DNA of 13,652 nt from Flavobacterium psychrophilum. GTDB taxonomy: Bacteria; Bacteroidota; Bacteroidia; Flavobacteriales; Flavobacteriaceae. The position numbers were made by a program, and so were the translations under genes. Location: positions 4,944 to 18,595 of the forward strand of contig DZAU01000029.1 in NCBI GenBank assembly GCA_022729635.1, written 5' to 3'. Positions 7,029-13,652 of the stretch are shown here, piece by piece (position 1 is the stretch's first letter; each line of letters begins with the position of its first letter). The notes beneath the pieces are model-generated. The model did not search any database, was not told the origin of the DNA, and was given only the letters and a program-made list of their open reading frames with translations.

Positions 7029-7052
7029 ATTTATGTAGGTTTGTTACATTTG
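7019..7052 (+). promoter_or_regulatory. Promoter of hppA
   Basis: TACATTTG at 7045-7052 is an exact TAnnTTTG -7 box, 30 bases before the ATG at 7083. A TTG at 7019-7021 lies 23 bases upstream of it, at the far end of the accepted spacing and inside the ppa terminator, so the -33 half is uncertain. The box shows that hppA is transcribed independently of ppa, and it argues against a TTG start at 7041. Confidence 0.55.
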
Positions 7053-7082
7053 CAAAAACTAACAATAACCAATAAAATTTTT

Positions 7083-9656
7083 ATGGAATCAATGATGATT
7101 TACTTGCCAATAGTTTTGGCAGCAATTGGACTACTTTTTATGTGGGTAAAAAGAGCATGGGTTTTAAAACAAGATGCCGGAGATGGAAAAATGAAAGAAA
7201 TTTCAGAATACATTCACGAAGGTGCATTGGCTTTCCTTAATGCAGAATACAGATTATTGACTGTATTTGTGATTGTGGCAAGTATTGTTTTGGCCGGAAT
7301 TTCCTTTTTAGTACCAACAACACACATGTTAATAGTGGTTGCTTTTATTTTTGGAGCAATTTTCTCGGCTTTGGCAGGGAATATGGGAATGAAAATAGCG
7401 ACAAAAACAAATGTCAGAACAACACAAGCTGCCCGTACAAGTTTGCCACAAGCTCTTAAAGTTTCTTTTGGTGGTGGAACAGTAATGGGGTTGGGCGTTG
7501 CAGGATTAGCTGTTTTGGGACTTACAGGGTTTTTCATTATTTTTTTCAATGTGTATATGGATGGCGTTTGGACTTCAACCGAAGATATGACCATAGTTTT
7601 AGAAACGTTGGCAGGTTTTTCTCTTGGAGCTGAATCCATAGCTTTGTTTGCGCGTGTGGGAGGTGGAATTTATACAAAAGCTGCCGATGTTGGAGCTGAT
7701 ATTGTGGGTAAAGTAGAAGCTGGAATTCCAGAAGATGATCCTAGAAATCCTGCCACAATTGCTGATAATGTCGGGGATAATGTAGGTGACGTTGCAGGAA
7801 TGGGTGCTGATTTATTTGGTTCTTATGTTGCAACAGTTCTAGCAGCCATGGTTCTTGGTAATTATGTGATTAAAGATATGGGCGGAAGTATTCAAGATGC
7901 TTTTGGAGGAATTGGCCCGGTATTACTGCCAATGGCTATCGCTGGTTTTGGAATAATATTCTCAGTTATTGGAACAATGTTAGTTAAAATTAGCAGTAAT
8001 GATGCCAAAGAAGCCGAAGTGCAAAGAGCGTTAAATATAGGAAACTGGGTTTCTATTATTTTAACCGGAATTGCTTGTTTCTTCTTGGTCGAATATATGT
8101 TGCCAGCCACTATGAAAATGAATTTCTTTGGTGAAGGATTAAAAGAAATTTCTTCAATGAGAGTTTTCTATGCTTCAATCGTAGGATTGGTAGTAGGTGC
8201 AATCATCTCCTCAGTTACTGAATATTACACTGGTTTGGGAACAAAACCTGTATTGGCAATTGTTGAAAAATCTTCTACTGGAGCGGGAACTAATATTATT
8301 GCGGGTTTATCAACAGGAATGATTTCCACTTTTCCAAAAGTTCTTGTATTGGCAGCCGCAATTTGGATATCTTATTCTTTCGCAGGTTTTTACGGAGTGG
8401 CACTTGCTGCATCGGCAATGATGGCTACAACAGCAATGCAATTGGCAATCGATGCTTTCGGACCAATATCTGACAATGCCGGAGGAATCGCCGAAATGAG
8501 TGAATTACCAAAAGAAGTTCGTACAAGAACAGATATTTTAGATTCAGTAGGAAACACAACTGCAGCAACAGGAAAAGGTTTTGCAATTGCTTCGGCCGCA
8601 ATGACTTCTTTAGGTTTGTTTGCCGCTTATGTGACTTTCACAGGAATCGATGGCATCAATATTTTCAAAGCACCGGTTTTATCAATGTTGTTTGTTGGAA
8701 CAATGATACCGGTAGTTTTCTCAGCATTAGTAATGAATTCTGTGGGGAAAGCCGCTATGGATATGGTAAACGAAGTGCGTCGTCAATTCAGGGAAATTCC
8801 CGGAATTTTAGAAGGAACAGGAAAACCGGAATATGCAAAATGTGTTGATATTTCTACAAAAGCTGCTTTGCACGAAATGATGTTGCCCGGAATTTTGACA
8901 ATTGGTTTTCCAATAGGGATTGTTTTACTAGGGAAACTTGTTTATATGAATGATGCCAATGCAAATTCAATGGTTGCCGAAATGCTTGGCGGTTATATGG
9001 CTGGAGTTACAGTTTCAGGTGTAGTTTGGGCCATTTTCCAAAACAATGCCGGTGGAGCTTGGGATAATGCAAAAAAATCTTTTGAGGCTGGAGTTTTAGT
9101 TGACGGAGCAATGAGTTTCAAAGGTTCGGATGCTCATAAAGCCGCTGTAACCGGAGATACTGTTGGTGACCCTTTCAAAGATACTTCAGGACCATCAATG
9201 AATATTTTAATTAAATTGACTTGCTTGATTGGATTAGTAATTGCTCCAATTTTAGGACACGGAAGCGCTTCTGAAGAAACCAAATGTGTTAAAATGGAAG
9301 TGATGATGCAATCAAAATGCACAATGAATGGAAAAGAGGCTATGTCAATGGGTAAATGTGACATGTCTAAATGCGCCACATTGAGCAAAGAAGAATGTGC
9401 TAAAATGTGTGACACAAAAGGATGTACTCCTGATCAAAAAGAAATATGTATGTCACGTTACGACTCTAAAGAAGGAAACAAAGCCTGTTGCGCTAAAAAA
9501 ATGGTGAATGAAAAGAACATTAAAGTTGAAATGATCAAAACTGACGACGGAAAAGCAAAAGCAACAGTAACCACTTCCGAAAAGGGAAATGTAAACGTTC
9601 AGGTTTTTGAAGGTTCACTAGAAGAGGTAAAAGCTAAAGTAGAAGCTTTGAAATAA
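7083..9656 (+). CDS. hppA: K+-dependent ion-pumping membrane pyrophosphatase with Cys/Met-rich tail
   Basis: An 857-residue integral membrane pyrophosphatase (16 helices in the family) that couples PPi hydrolysis to ion export. Catalytic motifs are EDDPRNPA (217-224), DNVGDNVGD (228-236; Asp228, Asp232, Asp236), PISDNAGG (461-468) and [15 protein letters not shown] (691-705). [10 protein letters not shown] (490-499) has Ala494 and Gly497 where K+-independent enzymes have Lys and Thr, so it should be K+-dependent. The gate region [10 protein letters not shown] (241-250) has Asp243 (6.50) but Gly at 6.53 and Ala at 6.57, lacking the Glu used by Na+ pumps or plant-type H+ pumps. Glu184, seven residues before Arg191 (5.50), occupies 5.43, the arrangement I recall for the Flavobacterium johnsoniae-type H+ pump; proton transport is therefore inferred. 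Residues 726-857 extend past the usual C-terminus and contain ten Cys and ten Met, expected to face the periplasm. The ATG at 7083 fits the promoter. Confidence 0.95.
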   Translation: MESMMIYLPIVLAAIGLLFMWVKRAWVLKQDAGDGKMKEISEYIHEGALAFLNAEYRLLTVFVIVASIVLAGISFLVPTTHMLIVVAFIFGAIFSALAGNMGMKIATKTNVRTTQAARTSLPQALKVSFGGGTVMGLGVAGLAVLGLTGFFIIFFNVYMDGVWTSTEDMTIVLETLAGFSLGAESIALFARVGGGIYTKAADVGADIVGKVEAGIPEDDPRNPATIADNVGDNVGDVAGMGADLFGSYVATVLAAMVLGNYVIKDMGGSIQDAFGGIGPVLLPMAIAGFGIIFSVIGTMLVKISSNDAKEAEVQRALNIGNWVSIILTGIACFFLVEYMLPATMKMNFFGEGLKEISSMRVFYASIVGLVVGAIISSVTEYYTGLGTKPVLAIVEKSSTGAGTNIIAGLSTGMISTFPKVLVLAAAIWISYSFAGFYGVALAASAMMATTAMQLAIDAFGPISDNAGGIAEMSELPKEVRTRTDILDSVGNTTAATGKGFAIASAAMTSLGLFAAYVTFTGIDGINIFKAPVLSMLFVGTMIPVVFSALVMNSVGKAAMDMVNEVRRQFREIPGILEGTGKPEYAKCVDISTKAALHEMMLPGILTIGFPIGIVLLGKLVYMNDANANSMVAEMLGGYMAGVTVSGVVWAIFQNNAGGAWDNAKKSFEAGVLVDGAMSFKGSDAHKAAVTGDTVGDPFKDTSGPSMNILIKLTCLIGLVIAPILGHGSASEETKCVKMEVMMQSKCTMNGKEAMSMGKCDMSKCATLSKEECAKMCDTKGCTPDQKEICMSRYDSKEGNKACCAKKMVNEKNIKVEMIKTDDGKAKATVTTSEKGNVNVQVFEGSLEEVKAKVEALK

Positions 9657-9680
9657 ACTTTTTAGATTCTAAATTATATC

Positions 9681-9709
9681 AAAATGTCCCGAATTTTCGG
9701 GACATTTTT
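9681..9709. terminator. Bidirectional terminator between hppA and the kinase gene
   Basis: The arms AAAATGTCCCGAA (9681-9693) and TTCGGGACATTTT (9696-9708) form a 13-bp perfect palindrome with a minimal centre, followed by TTTTT on the plus strand. It lies between converging genes (hppA stop at 9656, kinase stop at 9744). The A4 on its left gives a shorter U-run for minus-strand transcripts, so it should serve hppA best and the opposite operon less well. Confidence 0.88.
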
Positions 9710-9714
9710 ATTGT

Positions 9715-9742
9715 AATTCGTAATTAATAATTTGCAATTGAT
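9715..9742. repeat. Short AATT heptad array
   Basis: AATT occurs at 9715, 9722, 9729 and 9736, four units with exact 7-base spacing and variable 3-base linkers. The architecture (4-base core plus 3 free bases) is the same as in the array at 1062-1168, although the core differs. It fills the gap between the terminator and the stop codon of the kinase gene. Confidence 0.6.
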
Positions 9743-9743
9743 T

Positions 9744-10358
9744 TTAAAACAATCCGTTCAGTTCCGCGTTAATTTTATTGATAATCATTCCCAAATCTTC
9801 TGGATTATCCACAAAATTGATGTTATCCACATCAATAATCAGCAGTTTTCCTTTGGTATAAGTCTGGATCCAAGCCTCATAACGTTCATTCAATCGGTTG
9901 AGGTAATCAATAGAAATCGAGTTTTCGTATTCGCGACCACGTTTGTGAATTTGACTCACTAAATTAGGGATGGAACTCCGTAAATAAATAAGCATATCTG
10001 GCGCCTCAACCATTGATTCCATTAGTTCAAATAGTGACGAATAGTTTTGAAAATCACGGTTGGTCATTAAACCCATTGCGTGAAGATTGGGAGCAAAAAT
10101 ATTGGCATCCTCATAAATGGTTCTGTCCTGAATGATATTCTTGCCACTTTGGCGAATTTGTAACACCTGACGAAAACGACTATTAAGGAAATAAATCTGT
10201 AAATTAAACGACCAACGTTCCATTTGATGATAAAAATCGTCCAAATACGGATTGTCAACCACGTCTTCAAAATGAGGTTCCCATTTAAAATGTTTCGCCA
10301 ATAAACGTGTCAATGTTGTTTTTCCTGCGCCTATGTTTCCTGCTACTGCTATGTGCAT
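9744..10358 (-). CDS. Deoxynucleoside kinase (deoxyadenosine/deoxyguanosine kinase type)
   Basis: A 204-residue cytoplasmic kinase that phosphorylates deoxynucleosides at the 5' position with ATP, in the salvage branch of dNTP synthesis. Seen: P-loop GNIGAGKTT (7-15), the FEDVVDNPYLDDFY segment (30-43) in which Glu31 is the probable catalytic base, the DRT motif (78-80) followed by IYEDANIFA as in the dCK/dGK family, and the Arg-rich lid KRGREYE (139-145). The length agrees with bacterial dAdo/dGuo kinases. Thymidine kinase of the TK1 type is excluded because it has a different fold and motifs. The ATG overlaps the stop of the upstream gene by one base (TAATG), so translation is probably coupled. 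It is the last gene of a three-gene minus-strand operon. Substrate preference cannot be read from the sequence with certainty. Confidence 0.92.
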   Translation of the reverse strand: MHIAVAGNIGAGKTTLTRLLAKHFKWEPHFEDVVDNPYLDDFYHQMERWSFNLQIYFLNSRFRQVLQIRQSGKNIIQDRTIYEDANIFAPNLHAMGLMTNRDFQNYSSLFELMESMVEAPDMLIYLRSSIPNLVSQIHKRGREYENSISIDYLNRLNERYEAWIQTYTKGKLLIIDVDNINFVDNPEDLGMIINKINAELNGLF

Positions 10359-11152
10359 TACGGTATCGTGATTTTAAAATTTGTAATTTCTTGGTTGGTA
10401 AAAATAGACAAAATTTGGTCTTTGTAATAGAAATTTTCAATTGATTTTTCCATATTTTCAATTGGGGAAACACTATTCTTTTTTAAATCTTGCAAATACA
10501 ATTTTCCATCTTTTGAAAAAAGAACAACTTGGTCTGAAACAATTTGAATTTCATCAAAATCAGATACATTTCCCAATACAGAAGTTTTTCCAAAAACATC
10601 ACAAGAATACCAATTGAGGTTGTCGTCAATCCATTGAAAAGTGTTAAAATCAGAATAATAATACTTTACACTTCCTTGAAATGAAGGAGTTATCGATTGA
10701 AAAGTGTTTTTTAAATAATCGAAAAGCCCAATCTGTTGCGACAAACTATTGTAAATCCACAACCTGTTTTGAGACGCAATTCCGATTGCTGTAGCAATTA
10801 TCGGAATTTCATTTTCCGAAAAATTGATTTTTTGGGTTTCGTTTAATTGATTATCCAAAGTTACAACCGTATTGAAATTTTCATAAAACAAAACAATTTT
10901 CAACGGATTTTGCAGGTCTATTTTAGTGATTTTTCCTAAAGAAAGATTTTTATATTGCCATAATTCCTCCCTGTGTTTCTTAAAAAAAACATTGTTTTTA
11001 ATGTAATATAAATTCTCCAAACCATCAAAACCCACAAGAAAATCAGCCTCGAGTTTTTGTGTCGAAAGAGGCAATGCTGTCAAGGATTGATTTTGAGAAA
11101 AAAGCAAAGTGCATTGCAATGCAAAAAGTATAAACACAAATTTTTTAATCAT
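10358..11152 (-). CDS. Secreted protein of unknown function, beta-propeller-like
   Basis: I do not recognise this 264-residue protein. It has a clear signal peptide (MIKKFVFILFALQCTLLFS, likely cut before QNQS at about residue 20). The Cys at 14 is not in a good lipobox (ALQC), so a lipoprotein is unlikely. The mature part is rich in Tyr, Phe, Trp and Asn and made of short strand-like blocks that recur, such as LENLYYIKNNVFF, RLWIYNSLSQQIGLFDY, FQWIDDNLNWYS and VVLFSKDGKLYL. That pattern suggests WD40/YncE-like propeller blades, though with 264 residues only about five to six blades would fit. It sits between the DUF4153 gene (29-base gap) and the kinase gene (one-base overlap), so it belongs to the operon, but the neighbours give no shared pathway. 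The existence of the gene is well supported by the overlap and signal peptide; the fold is a guess. Confidence 0.82.
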   Translation of the reverse strand: MIKKFVFILFALQCTLLFSQNQSLTALPLSTQKLEADFLVGFDGLENLYYIKNNVFFKKHREELWQYKNLSLGKITKIDLQNPLKIVLFYENFNTVVTLDNQLNETQKINFSENEIPIIATAIGIASQNRLWIYNSLSQQIGLFDYLKNTFQSITPSFQGSVKYYYSDFNTFQWIDDNLNWYSCDVFGKTSVLGNVSDFDEIQIVSDQVVLFSKDGKLYLQDLKKNSVSPIENMEKSIENFYYKDQILSIFTNQEITNFKITIP

Positions 11153-11181
11153 TCATTTTTATTTTGAATTGTATAATGTTT

Positions 11182-12942
11182 TTATAATCTTTCTAAATCT
11201 TTAATTTTAACCAAAATTTTCAAATTATAATTTGTTACAACTATTTTATCTTCTTTTTTGCTACCACTAGCTTGGAGATAATGTATTAAAATTTCATATT
11301 TTGAAGCATCAATTTTTTGGATAATTTCCTTTGAATTCGACAAAAAATCAGGATTGTTATTTATAAAATCATTAATTTTCAACGGAATAATAACGTTGTT
11401 TATTGTCAAATTCAGACCATAATCTTTATTGATGGTTTTAATGGAATACGATTTGTTTTCAATGGTAATGCAGTTTTCGCAATCCATTTCTAGATTAGTC
11501 CTAAGCGTAAATACTATATCATAACCGTGAATATTTTCCACGTAGTCGTTTGGACTCGAATAGTAAAAATCAGACTTTGTTTTTGTATCATATTCCGAGC
11601 GATAAGTAAAACCTAAAGCCCTAACAATTTCGCCAGACGAAGGATGTTTTTCTTTTTTGATGAGTTCTTTTAGTTTTTCATTGGCAAAAGGAAGAAAAAT
11701 TTTTGCTTTATAATTTGTATTCAAAAAACTCACAATACTGCTCAAATCCTGTTCTTGTTCAAAACTCAATTTTTCGGTTTTTGTCTTTTTCATATAACTT
11801 TCAAAACGAGAAAGCTGACTCTTTTTTGAAATAGTATTAGCGCTTTGTGGACCAATAATGGTAAGCAAAGCCACAACGCATAAACTTATTGGAATATATT
11901 TTATTTTCGGATTTTTTTGAACCAAAAAATAGGCTACAATGCCTGTGAGCCATAAGGCTGTCGCAAAAACATAATAGCGTTCTGGCGTGAATCCGTAGAG
12001 CGAAATACGGTAAACAATAGCCCAAAATAAAAGACCAATAAGCGGAATCAGCAAATAATAAAACCAGCGATTAAAGCTTTGCATCCATAAATTTTCGGTT
12101 TTTTTGGCAATGGGATGAATGAGTAAAAACGACAAGATTCCGAAAATGGCAAAGACCAAAATCAAGACCGAAACCCAACCTTTTGGCAGCGAAAAAGTTA
12201 CAATAATTTTAATTTCGTAGGCGATTAATATGATCAAATACACACTAATTAATGGCAACAAAACATATTGGGTGAAGTTTTTTAAGCTTTTTGGATAATT
12301 CAATTCGAGTTCGTTTTGAGGCGTAATTTCCGGAACTCCAGACAAGAAAAACAGAGTGTTAAATAAACCGGCAATGACAACAAACAAGTGACCAAAAATC
12401 GTATCGTAAATTTCAACATCGAATAAATTTTTAATAGCTGCAATCGCTAAAGCCAAACCAATAAACAGCACTGCGCTGTACAAACCACTCATCAAAATCC
12501 GTAAAAAAAGCTGTTTGTTGAATTCCCAAAAGGATTCTTGGTTGTATTTTTTTGGTAAAAAAGCTGCAAACGAAACCAGTAAATGCAAGGATAAACTCAA
12601 CACCACAAAGGATAAAATTTCTATTTCGGAAATTTCTTTTTCAAAACTAAACACAAATGCTACGGCTAATGCGCCTAAACCAAGGCTTGCCAAATAGCGA
12701 AACCCTTTTTTGTTTTGGCTTGCTTCAAAATAAAAACTAATTGCCAAAAAAAGCACTAAACACAAGGATGCGCTCAATATAATTTTTACATACAACTCTT
12801 CGAAATCGCCATCATGACTTTTTTCAATAAGGAAAATGGCAGCAAATACGCCAATTAAAGCAGCTAAAGTTTCGAGCGGAAACCTAAAAATAGTGTTTCG
12901 GGTATTTTGAATGATGTTTTGAAATGAAGGAAATTTTGCCAT
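11182..12942 (-). CDS. DUF4153 domain multi-pass membrane protein
   Basis: A predicted inner-membrane protein of 586 residues (592 if translation starts at 12960). Numbering from the longer form, about eleven hydrophobic helices lie near 28-46, 57-77, 88-106, 113-135, 152-175, 188-208, 230-250, 262-282, 299-318, 328-347 and 354-370. A soluble C-terminal part of roughly 220 residues follows. The segment YGFTPERYY (322-330) before a helix fits the DUF4153 family, whose function is unknown. The tail contains CENC (494-497), a CxxC pair that could bind metal or form a disulfide. Two ATGs compete: 12960 (MKNYNIMAKF) and 12942 (MAKFPSF). The only promoter-like box ends 2 bases before 12960, which would put the transcript start downstream of that ATG, so 12942 is preferred, with modest confidence. 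It heads the operon with the secreted protein and the deoxynucleoside kinase. Confidence 0.85.
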   Translation of the reverse strand: MAKFPSFQNIIQNTRNTIFRFPLETLAALIGVFAAIFLIEKSHDGDFEELYVKIILSASLCLVLFLAISFYFEASQNKKGFRYLASLGLGALAVAFVFSFEKEISEIEILSFVVLSLSLHLLVSFAAFLPKKYNQESFWEFNKQLFLRILMSGLYSAVLFIGLALAIAAIKNLFDVEIYDTIFGHLFVVIAGLFNTLFFLSGVPEITPQNELELNYPKSLKNFTQYVLLPLISVYLIILIAYEIKIIVTFSLPKGWVSVLILVFAIFGILSFLLIHPIAKKTENLWMQSFNRWFYYLLIPLIGLLFWAIVYRISLYGFTPERYYVFATALWLTGIVAYFLVQKNPKIKYIPISLCVVALLTIIGPQSANTISKKSQLSRFESYMKKTKTEKLSFEQEQDLSSIVSFLNTNYKAKIFLPFANEKLKELIKKEKHPSSGEIVRALGFTYRSEYDTKTKSDFYYSSPNDYVENIHGYDIVFTLRTNLEMDCENCITIENKSYSIKTINKDYGLNLTINNVIIPLKINDFINNNPDFLSNSKEIIQKIDASKYEILIHYLQASGSKKEDKIVVTNYNLKILVKIKDLERL

Positions 12943-12962
12943 AATGTTGTAATTTTTCATTA

Positions 12963-12970
12963 CTAAAGTA
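12963..12970 (-). promoter_or_regulatory. Candidate -7 box of the DUF4153 operon
   Basis: The minus strand reads TACTTTAG, one base off TAnnTTTG. It lies 20 bases upstream of the preferred ATG at 12942. No TTG is found at -33. If real, the transcript would begin near 12957 with a leader of about 15 bases. Confidence 0.3.
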
Positions 12971-12992
12971 CATTATTTTTTCGAATAGAAAT

Positions 12993-13027
12993 AAAAAAAC
13001 CCAACTAATAAATTTAGTCAGGCTTTT
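12993..13027 (-). terminator. Rho-independent terminator of metK
   Basis: Read on the minus strand, 13027-13014 pairs with 13008-12995 around a 5-base loop to give a 14-bp stem (core CCTGACTAA with TTAGTTGGG, including three G-U pairs), ending in seven T (12999-12993). It starts 30 bases after the metK stop and separates metK from the DUF4153 operon. Confidence 0.75.
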
Positions 13028-13057
13028 GGCTTGTATTGGATTAATTTGCTTTTGTTC

Positions 13058-13652
13058 TTATAGACCGAAAGTAGTTTTTATTTGGTCAACAAAATCTAAT
13101 TTTTCCCAAGTAAACAATTCAACTGTAACCGTTTTTTCAATTCCACCAGGAGCAGAAAAAGTTTTGGTTACGGTTTCCGGAGTACGACCCATGTGCCCGT
13201 AAGCCGCAGTCTCGCTGTATATTGGATTTCTTAATTTTAAACGCTGTTCAATAAAATAAGGACGCATATCAAAAATAGCTTCCACTTTTTTGGCAATTTC
13301 GCCATTGGTCAAATTCACTTTCGAAGTTCCATAAGTCTCAATAAAAATTCCCATTGGTTTTGCAACTCCAATGGCATACGAAACCTGAACCAAAATCTCG
13401 TCGGCAACACCGGCAGCCACAAGATTTTTGGCAATATGACGGGTTGCATAAGCGGCACTTCTGTCCACTTTGCTTGGATCTTTTCCGGAGAAAGCACCAC
13501 CACCGTGAGCACCTTTTCCGCCATAAGTATCCACAATAATTTTCCTTCCTGTCAATCCTGTGTCACCGTGTGGTCCGCCAATAACGAATTTTCCGGTTGG
13601 ATTAATATGATAGGTAATTTTATCATTGAATAAATGCGCATATTGTGGGTTG
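13058..13652 (-). CDS. metK: S-adenosylmethionine synthetase, C-terminal part (cut by the window edge)
   Basis: MetK makes S-adenosylmethionine from methionine and ATP, releasing phosphate and PPi, in the cytoplasm. The window holds the last 197 codons; the frame is open to the right edge, and the start lies outside. The visible part contains [13 protein letters not shown] (fragment residues 25-37) and the PROSITE-type signature GGGAFSGKD (50-58), followed by [18 protein letters not shown], all standard for MetK. The C-terminal domain ends at a normal place ([11 protein letters not shown]), so the gene is cut by the window and not broken. A family member is about 400-420 residues, so a little under half is seen. 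It is transcribed on the minus strand ahead of the DUF4153 operon but separated from it by a good terminator. No S-adenosylmethionine riboswitch can be assessed because the 5' end is absent. Confidence 0.97.
   Translation of the reverse strand, partial: NPQYAHLFNDKITYHINPTGKFVIGGPHGDTGLTGRKIIVDTYGGKGAHGGGAFSGKDPSKVDRSAAYATRHIAKNLVAAGVADEILVQVSYAIGVAKPMGIFIETYGTSKVNLTNGEIAKKVEAIFDMRPYFIEQRLKLRNPIYSETAAYGHMGRTPETVTKTFSAPGGIEKTVTVELFTWEKLDFVDQIKTTFGL

Noticed and set aside
7041-7082. TTG start giving HppA 14 extra residues
   Set aside because: The -7 box at 7045-7052 lies inside this stretch, so the mRNA would begin after it. The ATG at 7083 gives a normal N-terminus.
7214-7639. 141-codon open frame antisense to hppA
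   Set aside because: It lies wholly opposite a strongly conserved pyrophosphatase region, its translation has no recognisable domain, and no promoter was seen. It is a shadow of the codon bias.
11095-11152. Lipoprotein signal in the 264-residue secreted protein
   Set aside because: The candidate lipobox reads ALQC, with Gln before Cys. A type I signal peptide cut before QNQS is the simpler reading.
13058-13555. A complete 165-residue gene starting at TTG 13555
   Set aside because: The frame continues to the window edge, and the TTG is the Leu of the conserved GDTGLTGRK motif inside metK.

Overview
The window is chromosomal DNA from a member of the Bacteroidota, most likely Flavobacterium or a close relative in the Flavobacteriaceae. 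The evidence is AT-rich sequence, no Shine-Dalgarno (AGGAGG-type) sites ahead of genes, several promoter-like TAnnTTTG (-7) boxes, a CarboxypepD_reg/DUF5686 outer-membrane protein, a DUF4153 membrane protein, and housekeeping proteins (PdhB, EtfAB, HppA) that read as Flavobacterium versions. No mobile element, phage gene, CRISPR array, rRNA or tRNA was seen. Most of the window is core metabolism rather than an accessory island.

Layout. (1) 81-1921, minus strand: etfB then etfA, the two subunits of electron transfer flavoprotein. They are separated by an unusual 7-nt-periodic repeat block. (2) 2155-3141, plus: a stand-alone pyruvate dehydrogenase E1 beta gene, divergent from etfBA. It ends in a terminator that also holds the start region of the next transcript. 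(3) 3248-6338, plus: a secreted/outer-membrane DUF5686 protein, followed one base later by an AlkA-type DNA glycosylase. (4) 6441-9656, plus: two pyrophosphatases side by side, soluble Ppa and membrane ion-pumping HppA, each with its own promoter and terminator. (5) 9744-12942, minus: a three-gene operon of DUF4153 membrane protein, unknown secreted protein and deoxynucleoside kinase. (6) 13058 to the right edge, minus: the C-terminal half of metK.

How the parts relate. PdhB, EtfAB and the two pyrophosphatases all serve central carbon and energy metabolism: acetyl-CoA formation, electrons from acyl-CoA dehydrogenases, and PPi disposal with or without energy recovery. MetK also releases PPi. 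No single dedicated pathway or new defence or biosynthetic system links the genes.

The least ordinary features are three. First, HppA carries a 130-residue tail with 10 Cys and 10 Met after its last membrane segment, and its ion-gate glutamate is in TM5 rather than TM6. Second, strict heptad arrays occupy two intergenic regions, one of them a head-to-head (GATTnnn)/(nnnAATC) array. Third, a promoter and a terminator are superimposed just upstream of the DUF5686 gene.
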